Source: Cordylochernes scorpioides (lineage: Eukaryota; Arthropoda; Arachnida; Pseudoscorpiones; Chernetidae). Taken from it: a stretch of DNA of 64,000 nucleotides. Of this stretch, positions 1-10,521 are shown piece by piece (positions within the stretch are counted from its first letter, which is position 1; each line of letters opens with the position of its first letter). The notes below the pieces were generated by a model. It made no database searches. It was given only the letters and a program-made list of their open reading frames with translations, and was not told the origin of the DNA. A program made the position numbers and the translations under genes. The DNA lies in contig CP092876.1 of assembly GCA_030710605.1 (NCBI GenBank), positions 88,889,988 through 88,953,987 on the forward strand, read 5' to 3'.

Positions 1-1045
1 GCTTCCTTGTACCCTTGAGCTTCCTTAGCTTTCTTGTACCTTGAGCCTCCTTAGCTTTCTTGTACCTTGAGCTTCCTTAGCTTTCTTGTACCTTGAGCTT
101 CCTTAGCTTTCTTGTACCTTGAGCTTCCTTAGCTTTCTTGTACCTTGAGCTTCCTTAGCTTCCTTGTACCCTTGAGCTTCCTTAGCTTTCTTGTACCTTG
201 AGCTTCCTTAGCTTTCTTGTACCTTGAGCTTCCTTAGCTTTCTTGTACCTTGAGCTTCCTTAGCTTCCTTGTACCCTTGAGCTTCCTTAGCTTTCTTGTA
301 CCTTGAGCTTCCTTAGCTTTCTTGTACCTTGAGCTTCCTTAGCTTTCTTGTACCTTGAGCTTTCTTAGCTTTCTTGTACCTTGAGCTTCCTTAGCTTCCT
401 TGTACCTTGAGCTTCCTTAGCTTCCTTAGCTTCCTTGTACCCTTGAGCTTCCTTAGCTTTCTTGTACCTTGAGCTTCCTTAGCTTTCTTGTACCTTGAGC
501 TTCCTTAGCTTTCTTGTACCTTGAGCTTCCTTAGCTTCCTTGTACCCTTGAGCTTCCTTAGCTTTCTTGTACCTTGAGCTTCCTTAGCTTTCTTGTACCT
601 TGAGCTTCCTTAGCTTCCTTGTACCCTTGAGCTTCCTTAGCTTTCTTGTACCTTGAGCTTCCTTAGCTTTCTTGTACCTTGAGCTTTCTTAGCTTTCTTG
701 TACCTTGAGCTTCCTTAGCTTCCTTGTACCTTGAGCTTCCTTAGCTTTCTTGTACCTTGAGCTTCTTTAGCTTCTTGTACCCTGAGCTTCCTTAGCTTCT
801 TGTATCTTGAGCTTCTTTAGCTTCTTGTACCTTGAGCTTCCCTAGCTTCTTGTACCTTGAGCCTCTTTAGCTTCTTGTACCCTGAGCCTCCTTAGCTTCT
901 TGTACCTTGAGCTTCTCTAGCTTCTTGTACCCTGAGCCTCCTTAGCTTCTTGTACCTTGAGCTTCTTTAGCTTCTTGTACCCTGAGCCTCCTTAGCTTCC
1001 TTGTACCTTGAGCTTCCTTGGCTTTCTTGTACCTTGAGCTTCCCT
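1..1045. repeat. Minisatellite array, about 26 bp unit
   Basis: About 38 head-to-tail copies of a unit reading GCTTCCTTAGCTTTCTTGTA plus CCTTGA. Copies up to about 770 are nearly identical; those from about 770 to 1010 are shorter (24-25 bp) and more diverged. Unit length is not a multiple of three and stops occur on both strands, so the array is not coding. It sits between the window edge and a primer-binding site plus LTR at 1715-2161, so it probably belongs to the internal leader of that minus-strand retrotransposon (inference). Confidence 0.95.
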
Positions 1046-1058
1046 TGAGCTTCTGTTA

Positions 1059-1690
1059 CTCGGGAGACAGCGCCTACAGGTCTTCCCGCCTTCTGTTCCT
1101 CGGGAGACAGCGCCTACAAGTCTTCCCGCCTTGTGTTCCTCGGGAGACAGCGCCTACAAGTCTTCCCCCCTTTTGTTCCTCGGGAGACAGCGCCTACAAG
1201 TCTTCCCGCCTTGTGTTCCTCGGGAGACAGCGCCTACAAGTCTTCCCGCCTTGTGTTCCTCGGGAGACAGCGCCTACAAGTCTTCCCGCCTTGTGTTCCT
1301 CGGGAGACAGCGCCTACAAGTCTTCCCCCCTTTTGTTCCTCGGGAGACAGCGCCTACAAGTCTTCCCGCCTTGTGTTCCTCGGGAGACAGCGCCTACAAG
1401 TCTTCCCGCCTTGTGTTCCTCGGGAGACAGCGCCTACAAGTCTTCCCGCCTTGTGTTCCTCGGGAGACAGCGCCTACAGGTCTTCCCGCCTTGTGTTCCT
1501 CGGGAGACAGCGCCTACAGGTCTTCCCGCCTTGTGTTCCTCGGGAGACAGCGCCTACAGGTCTTCCCGCCTTGTGTTCCTCGGGAGACAGCGCCTACAGG
1601 TCTTCCCGCCTTGTGTTCCTCGGGAGACAGCGCCTACAGGTCTTCCCGCCTTCTGTTCCTCGGGAGACAGCGCCTACAGGTCTTCCCGTC
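1059..1690. repeat. Minisatellite array, 40 bp unit
   Basis: About 16 nearly perfect 40 bp units, each holding CGGGAGAC followed about 10 bases later by GTCTTCCCG, so every unit can form a short hairpin. Forty is not a multiple of three and the plus strand of the unit has no stop codon, so all three plus frames stay open across the array. This produces three long but spurious frames. It abuts the 26 bp array on the left and ends 25 bp before a primer-binding site on the right. Confidence 0.95.
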
Positions 1691-1714
1691 TTCCCCACTT
1701 GACCAGGCCACGCA

Positions 1715-1732
1715 GCCCACCCGGGGACGCCA
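1715..1732 (-). other. Primer-binding site of a minus-strand LTR retrotransposon
   Basis: On the minus strand the sequence starts TGGCGTCCCCGGGTGGGC, a TGG-initial, GC-rich stretch five bases inside the LTR edge. This is the place and form of a tRNA-primed start for minus-strand DNA synthesis. The tRNA was not identified. It fixes the polarity of the element: its body runs left, out of the window, through the two minisatellites. Confidence 0.6.
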
Positions 1733-1737
1733 CTAAA

Positions 1738-2161
1738 TGTTGAGATTACGAGAGGTCAAGAATTGAAGAACCTTCTCCCAACAAGTAAGACCCTCACCTA
1801 GAGTCTAGATATCAGTTTGGACTGCCTTGGGTGATCAAGTCAGGAAGGAAAATAACGCAGGCAGAAACCAGCGGCTACTACACGCAGAAGATCTCGCTCT
1901 AGTAAGACACTCTCAGAAACTCTAAGAAAACTCTAAGAAACTCTTCTACTTAGAAAACTCTTTATTTTGACAACACGGCTTAGTTATATACATTCAAGGA
2001 ATTTACATAATAAGAATTTATACATTCAATTAGAAAATCTACATAATAACAATTCATTCAAAATATATTTGACATAATAATAATTAATTTAAAAGAAATT
2101 TACATTCCAGGTTATACACTCAAAAGAGATATTTACATAGTCTATGCCACGACTTTTAACA
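1738..2161 (-). repeat. 5' LTR of a minus-strand retrotransposon
   Basis: A 424 bp segment beginning TGTTGAGATT and ending TTTTAACA on the plus strand (TG...CA). On the minus strand it carries an AATAAA signal (plus 1961-1966). The right edge coincides exactly with the point where homology to the right arm of IR1 resumes (2162 against about 43126), as expected if the element inserted there. The second LTR lies outside the window. Family not certain; the five-base LTR-to-PBS spacer matches the BEL/Pao element at 50.3-54.2 kb. Confidence 0.6.
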
Positions 2162-3009
2162 TATATTGTCCATATAGAATATGTTTATAGACATGATTTC
2201 CTCAAATTAGGACAATTTGTAAATCCTTTCGACACAATTTTGCCAGTATAACCAACCACACCACTAAAAGCCAGGTACTCCCCATGCATCGCAGTTTGAT
2301 CAGCAAGAATATTTTTCAAAAAAAAAAAAAGGGGAAAATAGCGTTACTAATCATTTCATTTATTCTATATACACTCATAGAAAAAACATAAGGAAGTGTA
2401 AAGTGCTTCTTGAAGTGTCAGGCAATATTGTTCACACTTGGTTATCTAGTGTGTCTCCAATAAAGTTCGCTGCATATCAAATATCCTTCATAAAATATCC
2501 TCCTGATATACATGCTGAAAAAACAAATTCTCATGTTTTGTCCATTAGTGTAGATAGGACGCTTTGCCTCATACTAAGAACATAGTAAATTTTCATTTCA
2601 TGAGAGAATAGAAATATATAATATTTCATTTTAAATATAACATTTCAAAATCCTCATAAAAGTGATGCGATGAAAAAAAAGTGATATATAAACTCTAAGG
2701 AAATAGTAGTGAGAGAATCTTATAGTTCTTGATATCCTTTCAACTTTACACAAACAGTAAGTAGGAAAAATAACTGAGATTTATCGTTAACTCCTCTACT
2801 AGATAATTGGGATTGATCATTACGGGGATATCGTTACAAGCTGCTAATAAGAGAGGATAATCAGTAACAAACTGGCGTCTCAATAAAAGCTTTGTTTGTG
2901 TTTTTACCATCTACTGGAACATATCGAGCATTTACTTACTTACAACTTCTCTATATTACACGTCAGTATAATACAGGATATAGTTGTAGCCATGAATTGA
3001 CACCTGAGT

Positions 3010-3420
3010 TAGAGAAGAACTGAGAGTAGATGTAGTGGAACAAGTAGAAGAGAGGAGAATATGTGGAAAAGCCAATTAAAAGAACTGAGAAGAAAATTTG
3101 AAGAAGCCAGTAGAATAAATGAGAGGAAAATGTAGAGAAGTCAGTAATGGAGAGAGTAAAATATATAGAATTGAGTAGAATACCTGAGAGTTAAAGGTGG
3201 AGAAGTCAGTAGAAGATAGAATAAAATGTGGAGAAGACAGTATAAGAGAGAATAAAATGTGGAGAGGCCAGTTGAAAGAGTGAAATGTGGAGAGTTATTT
3301 TAATAACTATGGGTAAAATGTGGAGAAGTCAGTAGAAGAGAGAATAAAATGTGTAGAGGCCAGTATAAGAGAGAATATAATGTGGAACAGCCATATTAGA
3401 GAGGAAGGGGAATCAGAGCA
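3010..3420. repeat. Degenerate purine-rich tandem repeat
   Basis: About ten copies of a loose 38-40 bp unit around AAAATGTGGAGAAGTCAGTA, strongly purine-rich on this strand. The same tract occurs as its complement at about 41490-41900 in the other IR1 arm. No coding potential is seen. Confidence 0.75.
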
Positions 3421-3479
3421 GTTTACTTGAAGAGAGTTTCGTGTAAGTAAAGATTCAACGTCACATTTTATATACCTAG

Positions 3480-4190
3480 GACTTTTATTTCAAATTATAT
3501 ATACATATAGGTAAATTTGAGTAGCATTTCAAAGGATCAAAAATCTCTTAAGTCTTTTAATTTTCTTCAAATAAAATAAATAAATGATAAGTTAAAAAAT
3601 ACACAGAAGATGCAACACACAGAAAAAAAACATTCAGCTACCATCAAAGCCAGAAACAATTCACCCTAAAATAAGACATCTTCGAACGGCTCGCCAGAAA
3701 TCTACACCTGTTTTATACTCGCAGACATATTTAACTAAAATAGGCTAAAACGTATGAATTGAATTTTTAACAATGGACTTTCTCTATGTTATAAATGAAT
3801 ATAAATAGCTCCATTTGTCAGTGCCACATGTACCCACAGATGGAGCTATTCATATTTGTTTATTAACAAAGAGAAAGTTCATTATTAAAAATTCAATTCA
3901 TACCTTTCACCCTATTTTAGTTCAAAAGATATCTGTGGTTATAAAACAGGTGTATATTTCTGGCGAGTCGTTTGAAGATGTCTTATTTTAGGGTAAGTCG
4001 TTTCTGTCTACGATGGTAGCTATATGAATATTTTCTGTGTGTTGTCATCTTTTGTTTCAATTTTTAATTTACCATTTATTTATTTTCTTCAAAACAATTA
4101 AATGTTTGAAGAATTTTGCTCCACTGAAGTACTACACAAATTTTACATCTAGATGTATTTATAATTTAGAGTCAAAAAGTTACTTTTCAG
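3480..4190. repeat. Foldback (palindromic) element, left copy
   Basis: Two inverted arms of about 340 bp (roughly 3480-3815 and 3841-4190) surround a spacer of about 25 bp. The centre reads AAATAGCTCCA ... TGGAGCTATT, and farther out CACACAGAA pairs with TTCTGTGTG. Arms differ by scattered substitutions. This is the shape of a foldback or MITE-type element. A short frame at 4037-4282 lies in it but is just arm sequence. A second copy is at about 40700-41410. Confidence 0.8.
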
Positions 4191-4210
4191 CAAATAGTAA
4201 ACATAATATA

Positions 4211-4590
4211 TGTTGGAAAAGAAGGAGTCCGAAGCAGCCAATGGGAGGCCGACGGAAGCGGCTACGGGGATGCAGCGGCTAAAATGAGAAAACAATATCA
4301 GAAGAACCTGTAAACAACTTTCGAACACGAGAATTTGCCCTGATCTCCGATTATTTTAGTGTAAATATTTAAATATATAATTAATTAAATAATACTTTAC
4401 TTATTTTCTTAAATTATAATAAATATAATTTTCCCTCCTGTTTTCGTCTAATATTTTAATAGTGCTATAAGCAGCGACACCTTAATTTTGAACCTTCAAC
4501 CCCGCCGACCAAGAATAGAGGTGATCGACTACCTCTATAGAACTTAGATCGTCGTCACAACACAGAGTGGCGGTGAAATCGCAATATTTT
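4211..4590 (+). repeat. 5' LTR of deleted BEL/Pao element, left copy (BEL-A-left)
   Basis: A 380 bp segment starting TGTTGGAAAAGAAG and ending GCAATATTTT, followed at once by a TGG primer-binding site. The same segment occurs inverted at 40303-40681 and at 36604-36984 flanking the partner element, which defines both borders. The 3' end does not show the usual CA. Confidence 0.85.
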
Positions 4591-4608
4591 TGGCATCCCA
4601 GCCGGGAC
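4591..4608 (+). other. Primer-binding site of BEL-A-left
   Basis: TGGCATCCCAGCCGGGAC directly follows the LTR and is conserved in the right copy (minus strand, about 40285-40302). It is the expected tRNA-priming site; the tRNA is not identified. Confidence 0.7.
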
Positions 4609-4698
4609 TGTTGAAGGTAAATTCTAGAAAAAAAAAGAAGCATTTTGAGCTGACCATTTTGGAACTCGCTAGCTAACCCTACTTGCCGCTTTGTTTAC

Positions 4699-5806
4699 AT
4701 GATGGCGGAAGAATTAATTCTACGTTTAAAGAAGAAGCGTGCTATTAACAGATCATATTTAACGAAAACATGCAATAAGATTGAAAGTGGACTTGACACG
4801 CTAATGAGAATTGATCAAAATAATTATTAGAACAATTGAATGAATCATTTAACGAACTTAAATTAGTTGATCACAAAATAGAAACGCTTCTTGAAACTGA
4901 CGATTTAGAGAGGGAATTACAGGGCGTAGAGGAATATCGAGAGAAATATATTACTTGGAGATTTAGGGCAAATAAAAAGATTCGCCAATCAGATTCTCGT
5001 GGCGAAAATATACCGAATTCGAACTCACGAATAGATGAAAATGAAATGAGACATTATGTACCTTCCTGCACGACTGTGAAACTTCCGAAATTGATGATAT
5101 CGAAATTTTATGGAAACTTTAGTGAATGGCTGACGTTCTGGAATTCTTTTGATGCAGCTATTCACCAGAACAACTCACTGAACCCAATCGATAAATTTAA
5201 CTATCTGAAGTCACTTCTCGGCGGAACTGCACTAAACACAGTCGAAGGTTTCGCTTTATCTGCGGACAATTATGAGAAAGCTATAAAATGCTTAAAGACA
5301 GATTTGGGCGAGAAGACATTTTGATTAGCCGATATATGAACAATTTGTTGTCAATGAGACCACTCAAAACGTCAAGCGATGTAAGAACCCTCCGCGAACT
5401 TTTTGACAACCTTTCTGTTCAAATAAGAAGTCTCGAGTCACTAAACGTGTCCATTGATGTTTACGGACAACTGTTGTGCCCGATAATAATAAAGCTTCTA
5501 CCTGCAGACCTTAATTTGGAATTGAATAAAGAACTCCCGACAGATTACGTAATTAATGACTTGATTACCTTTCTAGAAAGACAATTAACTGCACGGGAGA
5601 GGAGTTTTAGAAACGAAATCGGTACCGGGAATGAATCAACTTCTAAACCTAATTTAGTAAACAAACATCCAAAGACAATATTCTACAATGAAAAACCAAT
5701 TGCGACAGCTTCAGGACTTTTGAATTCAGTTCACAAATCGAATGAATGTGTATTTTGTGGTAAAGACAACCATGGAACCCTAAGTGTGACTTTGCCGCTA
5801 ATTTGA
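4699..5806 (+). pseudogene. BEL/Pao gag (DUF1759 type), frameshifted
   Basis: Capsid-like Gag of a BEL/Pao retrotransposon, matched along its length to the intact 378-residue frame at 39059-40195. It begins with tandem ATGs at 4699 and 4702. Compared with the right copy it has a small deletion near 4817, a one-base deletion near 5288 and another near 5777, so it now reads in three pieces (about 4699-4830, 4836-5324, 5288-5806). A CX2CX4HX4C zinc knuckle begins with CVFCGKDNH near 5750. Function in a live element: particle assembly and RNA packaging. This copy cannot make full-length Gag. Confidence 0.85.
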
Positions 5807-7748
5807 GTTTAAACGAAAAGAGATCACTCATGAGGAAAAAAGGCGTTTGTTATAAATGTCTTCGGCCTTCTCATTTAAGTGAATTTTGCAGATATGTAGT
5901 CCATTGTTCGATCTGCAACATGTCTTCCCACCTGGATGTCATGTGCACAAAACGGATTTTAGATCGAGGTGGATCTTCTGAGTCTCCAACGGTGCAAGAT
6001 GAAACTATCGCCAACTTATCAACCTCCCCAAACGTCTTGTTGCCTACTTTGAGAGTGGCCTTCAAGGGGAACAGAACGGAGAAGACGGCACGGGCTATAA
6101 TAGACACCGGATCCCAAAGATCATATATTTTACATAGCACAGCAATGGAAATGGAATACGAACAATCTGGGAGAGAGTTCTTCCGACATTCCTTGTTTGG
6201 AGGATCGAGTACCGACGTAGATGAACATGAGGTCTATACCATTCATTTATCGGACATCAATAATTCCTATCGCTGTGAGTTTGAAGCACTAGGTCAACCC
6301 CTTATCTGTGGAAGCATACCTCTGGTGTGTCCAAGATCATTTTTAGAAGGGAGTGAAGAACTCGACGTGTCTGATTTGATGAGAGACCGTATAGAAGTCC
6401 TTATAGGGGCGGACATCGCCGGGAAATTGCTAACCGATGCTCAGAGAAGAATCTCATCTGGACTGGTGGCAATCCGTACCAAACTAGGATGGACTGTGAT
6501 GGGAAAGATTCCTCCAACGGAGGTGAAAGATGACACCAGCTCCCTTTGCGTGACCACACTTCTAACTTTGGATCTAGAAAACTTGTGGAAATTAGATGCA
6601 ATTGGAGTCTCTGACGCGGAGGTTGAGAAAAAGAATCAGTCGTTACAAGCTGAAATGGAGGAACATTTCGCCCACACAACGACGCGAGATATTGAGGAGC
6701 GCTATCAGGTAGCTCTACCCTGGGTGCAAGACAAGGAAAGGATTCCTACGAATAGAGACCTAGCTGAAAACCAACTAAGTTCTGTAAGAAGAAAACTTGA
6801 AGAAGTTGGAGACATGAAAGAGTATGGACAAATCTTTGAAGAATGTATAAATCAGGGGTTAATAGAGTATTCCAGAGAGGATAAACTAGATGGTGTACAC
6901 AACCTGCCACATCGACCAGTGTATAAAAGAAACAGTCAAACTTCTAAAATAAGGCCAGTATTTAATGCATCGGCCCGGAAGAGAGATAAACATTCCCTGA
7001 ATGACTGTCCGGATAATGGGACTAATTTCAGAGGCATGGCTAATACTTTAAAGAAGATTGATTTTTCGAGATTAAAATGTGATCCCACATTGAAAAACAT
7101 CACCTGGAAATTCATACCGCCTGGTGCTTCTTGGTGGGGTGGATGGTGGGAGCGTTTGATTGGAATGATGAAACAATTGCTCTTTAGGATTCTCGGTCAA
7201 ACCTCCTTGGGATATGAAGAACTTTCCACGGTAATGTGTGATGTCGAAAGCTTGATGAACACACGCCCTCTGACCTACCTAACGTAAGAAAGTGAGGATC
7301 TCGCTCCATTGACACCTTCGTTGTTTTTACATGAGGTCAGAGAGGTTGGCGTTCCAGACCTGGACTTGATTGATAACCAGACCCTCTCCCGCAAATATTA
7401 ATATATCAAACGTGTACGAGAAGATCTTAGAGAACGATTTTGTATCGAATATTTTGGATTCCTGAGACAAGAAACGAGACGCCTGAAGACTACCATACCA
7501 TTCAAGGTGGGAGACATGGTGCTCATTGGACAAGAGAGTTTAAAGAGACTACACTGGCCGTTAGCTAGAATAATCCAACTCTATCCAGGAAAAGATGGAC
7601 TTGTGAGGGTTGCGAAAGTGAAAACTTCATCAGGTGATAAAATACGAACTATTCAAAAACTCTACAATTTAGAGATAACGCCCGAGATAAGATGTCGAGA
7701 CCCTCTAGCGGAGCGATCTCCCACACAAGAAGTTCGTTTGGACAAACT
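5803..7748 (+). pseudogene. BEL/Pao pol with RT and RNase H deleted, joined to integrase C-terminus
   Basis: The frame 5803-7287 (494 residues) starts with zinc knuckles (CYKCLRPSHLSEFC; a second at CSICNMSSH), then an aspartic protease with DTGSQRSYI (DUF1758 type) and the N-terminal edge of reverse transcriptase (KIRPVFNASARKRD, SLNDC). It then passes in frame straight to the integrase core (DNGTNFRG, ITWKFIPPG, GGWWERLIG). The RT catalytic region, RNase H and integrase zinc domain are missing. A TAA replaces a sense codon at about 7286 and another stop lies near 7399; integrase tail sequence continues to the gap. The right copy and a third fragment share the same junction, so the deletion predates their multiplication. 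Confidence 0.85.
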
Positions 7749-7848
7749 NNNNNNNNNNNNNNNNNNNNNNNNNNNNNNNNNNNNNNNNNNNNNNNNNNNN
7801 NNNNNNNNNNNNNNNNNNNNNNNNNNNNNNNNNNNNNNNNNNNNNNNN
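7749..7848. other. Assembly gap of 100 N
   Basis: Exactly 100 unknown bases, the customary placeholder for a gap of unknown size. It separates the end of the BEL integrase from an unrelated LINE fragment. The missing 3' LTR of the BEL element and the outer end of IR1 would lie here. Confidence 0.98.
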
Positions 7849-8185
7849 AATAATAAATGTATTGAGTCGTGGTTTTCTTTTCCACAGAAGCAGCTAGGAT
7901 CATCCGTTGCCCCGATTTTCGACAGAAATTCTACAAAATTACCATGATTTGTGATGAACTGTGAGTTATAAAAATTTGGACGAAAATAAAAAAGAATTCC
8001 AAATGGGAAAAATTTTCGGAATGTTTCATTAGTGTTAGCTATTGTTTCAGCCATTCTTGATTCTATGAAGTTATGGATTATAGTTGGGGCATGCGGTCTA
8101 AAAATAAATTAATTACTTCTTTTGATAAATTGGCCAATTCGTATTTTATTATCAACGCTTCTATGTGATCTTTGAGAATAGGTAT
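7849..8185 (-). pseudogene. R1/Jockey-like LINE, C-terminal fragment, first part
   Basis: On the minus strand this reads as the C-terminal part of a LINE ORF2 and is almost identical to the plus-strand LINE near 49180-49490 (same region including the SCFCGKEN zinc-finger-like cluster and MAETIANTNE). It is interrupted at 8185 by insertion of BEL-B and resumes at 10978. It carries stops in the joined reading. Confidence 0.85.
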
Positions 8186-8633
8186 TGTTAGTGAAAGGCA
8201 CGCCCGCGCGAGAAGAAAAGAAAACAGTTTGAACGGTCTTTTCAACCACCAACATTTCTACCGGCGGTGGTGGTGAAGCCAAGTCGGCGCGCATGCGCGG
8301 CGGCGGCAGAGACGTTTCGAATACTGACGGCCATCACAGGCTGACGTCTTTTCCCATCCATCCGTTTGAATCAAACATTTTTCAACTTCTTTTTACTAAA
8401 AATTTAATTTGTAACATTGTCGTAAGGACATAGAGACACAACAATATTAATATCTATATTTATCCTTAATAAATTAAAATACCACGGATGAATAATTGAA
8501 TCATTTTTTCAATATAAAACGAACCACCCCATTATAAAGTTTATTCTCTTTAAATATTATCACTTTTGCTTGAGACCATTTTAATCCAAACGAACCTACA
8601 TCATGGTGCACCAATCTAAAAGTGTAACGAACA
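8186..8633 (+). repeat. 5' LTR of BEL-B
   Basis: Starts TGTTAGTGAAAGGCACGC and ends GTGTAACGAACA (TG...CA). Differs from the 3' LTR by scattered substitutions, a 25 bp insertion near 8424 (GTCGTAAGGACATAGAGACA region) and lack of a GC-rich block of about 36 bp. A GC-rich, CpG-dense stretch at about 8260-8310 stands out in an AT-rich neighbourhood. Followed three bases later by TGGCGAGCCTGACC, the primer-binding site (8637 onward). Confidence 0.92.
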
Positions 8634-8663
8634 TTGTGGCGAGCCTGACCAACAGGATTTAAG

Positions 8664-9395
8664 ATGGACAAACTCAAGAAAGATTGTGATCTTAGGAGTT
8701 TTGCGAAGAAAATGGAACCGGGAAAAGTGACAAGAAGGAAGATATTATCTGCAGCTCATTCATTGTTCGACCCGATTGGATTCACTTGCCCGTTCACAAT
8801 CATTCCTAAGATGTTACTTCAAGAAAAATGTTTGATTCAAAAAGCTGGATGGGAAACAGACTTATCGGAAGACATCAGTCGAAGATTCAATGCATGGTTG
8901 AGTCAGTTAACTGAGGTGGACAAATTGAAAATTCCTCGCTGTGTTGTTCAATCTCAAGATAGAAGAACATGGACATTGCATGTTTTTATGGACAGTAGCA
9001 ACGCAGCGTTTGCAGTTTGTGCCTATTTACGAAGTGGATTTCCTGGGAGTGTTCAAGTTCAATTACTTATGGCTCGTTCGAGAGTAGCTCCTATGAAGAA
9101 TACCACTATACCAAGGCTAGAATTGGTTGCATGTGAAATCGGATCTAGATTGACTGTCCACATAAAATCTATGATGGAGTTCGAAGATATACCAATTACA
9201 TTATGGACGGACTCTACTACTGCTTTAGCATGGATTAAACGTGATATGAACTGGTCAGTTTTGTCGCAGGAAGAGTAAAGAAGATTCGACAAAATTCAAG
9301 CATAACTGATTGGAGGCACGTTCCTGGTAAAGAAAATCCTGCAGACATCCCCTCACGTGGAGCGTCAATCTCGCAATTGATTACTACTAGATGGT
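8664..9395 (+). pseudogene. BEL/Pao RT C-terminus and RNase H remnant (Peptidase_A17 region)
   Basis: Frame 8664-9278 matches the Pao-type region between the RT palm and RNase H: FDPIGFTCPF, then RNase H landmarks FMDSSNAAFAVCAY, PRLELVACEIGSRL and LWTDSTTALAWI, whose acidic residues are the expected metal ligands. A TAA at 9276 breaks it; related sequence (ENPADIPSRGAS, RWWEGP) continues in another frame to about 9395, where the tandem array begins. The ATG at 8664 is an accident of the deletion that removed upstream pol. Confidence 0.85.
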
Positions 9396-9928
9396 GGGAG
9401 GGACCTACAATGGCACATAACGGTAACTATGGGACCTACAATGACACATAACGGTATCCATGGGACCTACAATGGCACATAACGGTAACTATGGGACCTA
9501 CAATGACACATAACGGTATCCATGGGACCTACAATGGCACATAACGGTAACTATGGGACCTACAATGACACATAACGGTATCCATGGGACCTACAATGGC
9601 AAATAACAGTAACTATGGGACCTACAATGACACATAACGGTATCCATGGGACCTACAATGGCACATAACAGTAACTATGGGACCTACAATGGCACATAAC
9701 GGTAACTATGGGACCTACAATGACACATAACGGTATCCATGGGGCCTACAATGGCACATAACAGTAACTATGGGACCTACAATGACACATAACGGTATCC
9801 ATGGGACCTACAATGGCACATAACAGTAACTATGGGACCTACAATGACACATAACGGTATCCATGGGACCTACAATGGCACATAACAGTAACTATGGGAC
9901 CTACAATGGCATATAACGGTAACTATGA
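9392..9928. repeat. 31 bp tandem array inside BEL-B
   Basis: About 17 units alternating between two 31 bp forms: GGGACCTACAATGGCACATA plus ACGGTAACTAT, and a variant with ATGACAC and GGTATCCAT. They form partly homogenised 62 bp dimers. The array starts exactly at the codons for RWWEGP at the RNase H/integrase boundary and ends where integrase resumes (EIVKQLL), so it seems to have grown at the join of a deletion. Confidence 0.95.
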
Positions 9929-10451
9929 GATCGTTAAGCAGCTACTTAGGTCAGTGTTGGGATCTGCGTGTGTCACTAACGAAGAATTACAGCCACTGCT
10001 TTGTGACGTGGAAGCTGTAGTGAATAACCGTCCACTTACGTATGTATCAGAAGATGATTATGAATTGGCGCCTCTAACCCCAAACAAACTTATTAACAAC
10101 TGTGGAAGCTCAATTTTACCTGAAGCCGATGAAGTAGAACGGGATTCAATGGTTTCTCGCTACCGAAATATGCAAGCTTGTAGAGATGAACTTAGAGCCT
10201 GATTCACGAAGGAATACTTAGCAATGCTGGTTCATCATAGAAAAGCAAAGAAATCACGGAGGATCGAGGTAGGAGAAATAGTACTTATAGGAAACGATCA
10301 AAGGAGAAGGATTTCATGGCCATTAGGAAAAGTGGAGGAGGTGCTACCTGGGGCCGATGGACAAGTTCGAGTCGCAAGAGTGAAGACATCATCGGGAGTT
10401 TTTCTTCGTCCAGTACAGCGACTTTTTCCATTAGAAATAAAACAATTTTAG
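9929..10451 (+). pseudogene. BEL/Pao integrase C-terminus (DUF5641 type)
   Basis: Reads IVKQLLRSVLG, LLCDVEAVVNNRPLTY, then ELAPLTPNKLI (frame to 10202). A TGA follows, and the same frame goes on to the C-terminal DNA-binding part VGEIVLIGNDQRRRISWPLG, GQVRVARVKTSSG and RPVQRLFPLE (10224-10451). Catalytic D, D and most of the core have been replaced by the tandem array, so this is not a working integrase. Confidence 0.87.
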
Positions 10452-10521
10452 ATTGGCCTCTACTATAGCCAAGAAAATATAGTATTAGAATTTAATTTAT
10501 CAATTAAATTGGTGGGAGGAA

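Larger units (their letters stand above)
2162..7748. repeat. IR1 left arm of a large inverted duplication
   Basis: This stretch is present in inverted orientation at about 36985-43126 with roughly 97-99% identity where compared by eye. Shared landmarks include flank sequence near 2280/42990, a purine-rich repeat tract, a foldback palindrome, and a BEL/Pao element with the same internal deletion. The left end is masked by an LTR insertion and the right end by a 100-N gap, so the true extent is unknown. Apart from the items listed separately, 2162-3000 shows no gene. Confidence 0.85.

Noticed and set aside
1059-1690. CRISPR-like regular repeats
   Set aside because: Units abut with no unique spacers, and the context is a eukaryotic retrotransposon.
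1018-1743. Three long overlapping plus-strand frames (189-241 residues) with a repeated CSSGDSAY / FLGRQRLQV pattern
   Set aside because: They are the three readings of a stop-free 40 bp minisatellite; all frames stay open only because the unit has no stop and is not divisible by three.
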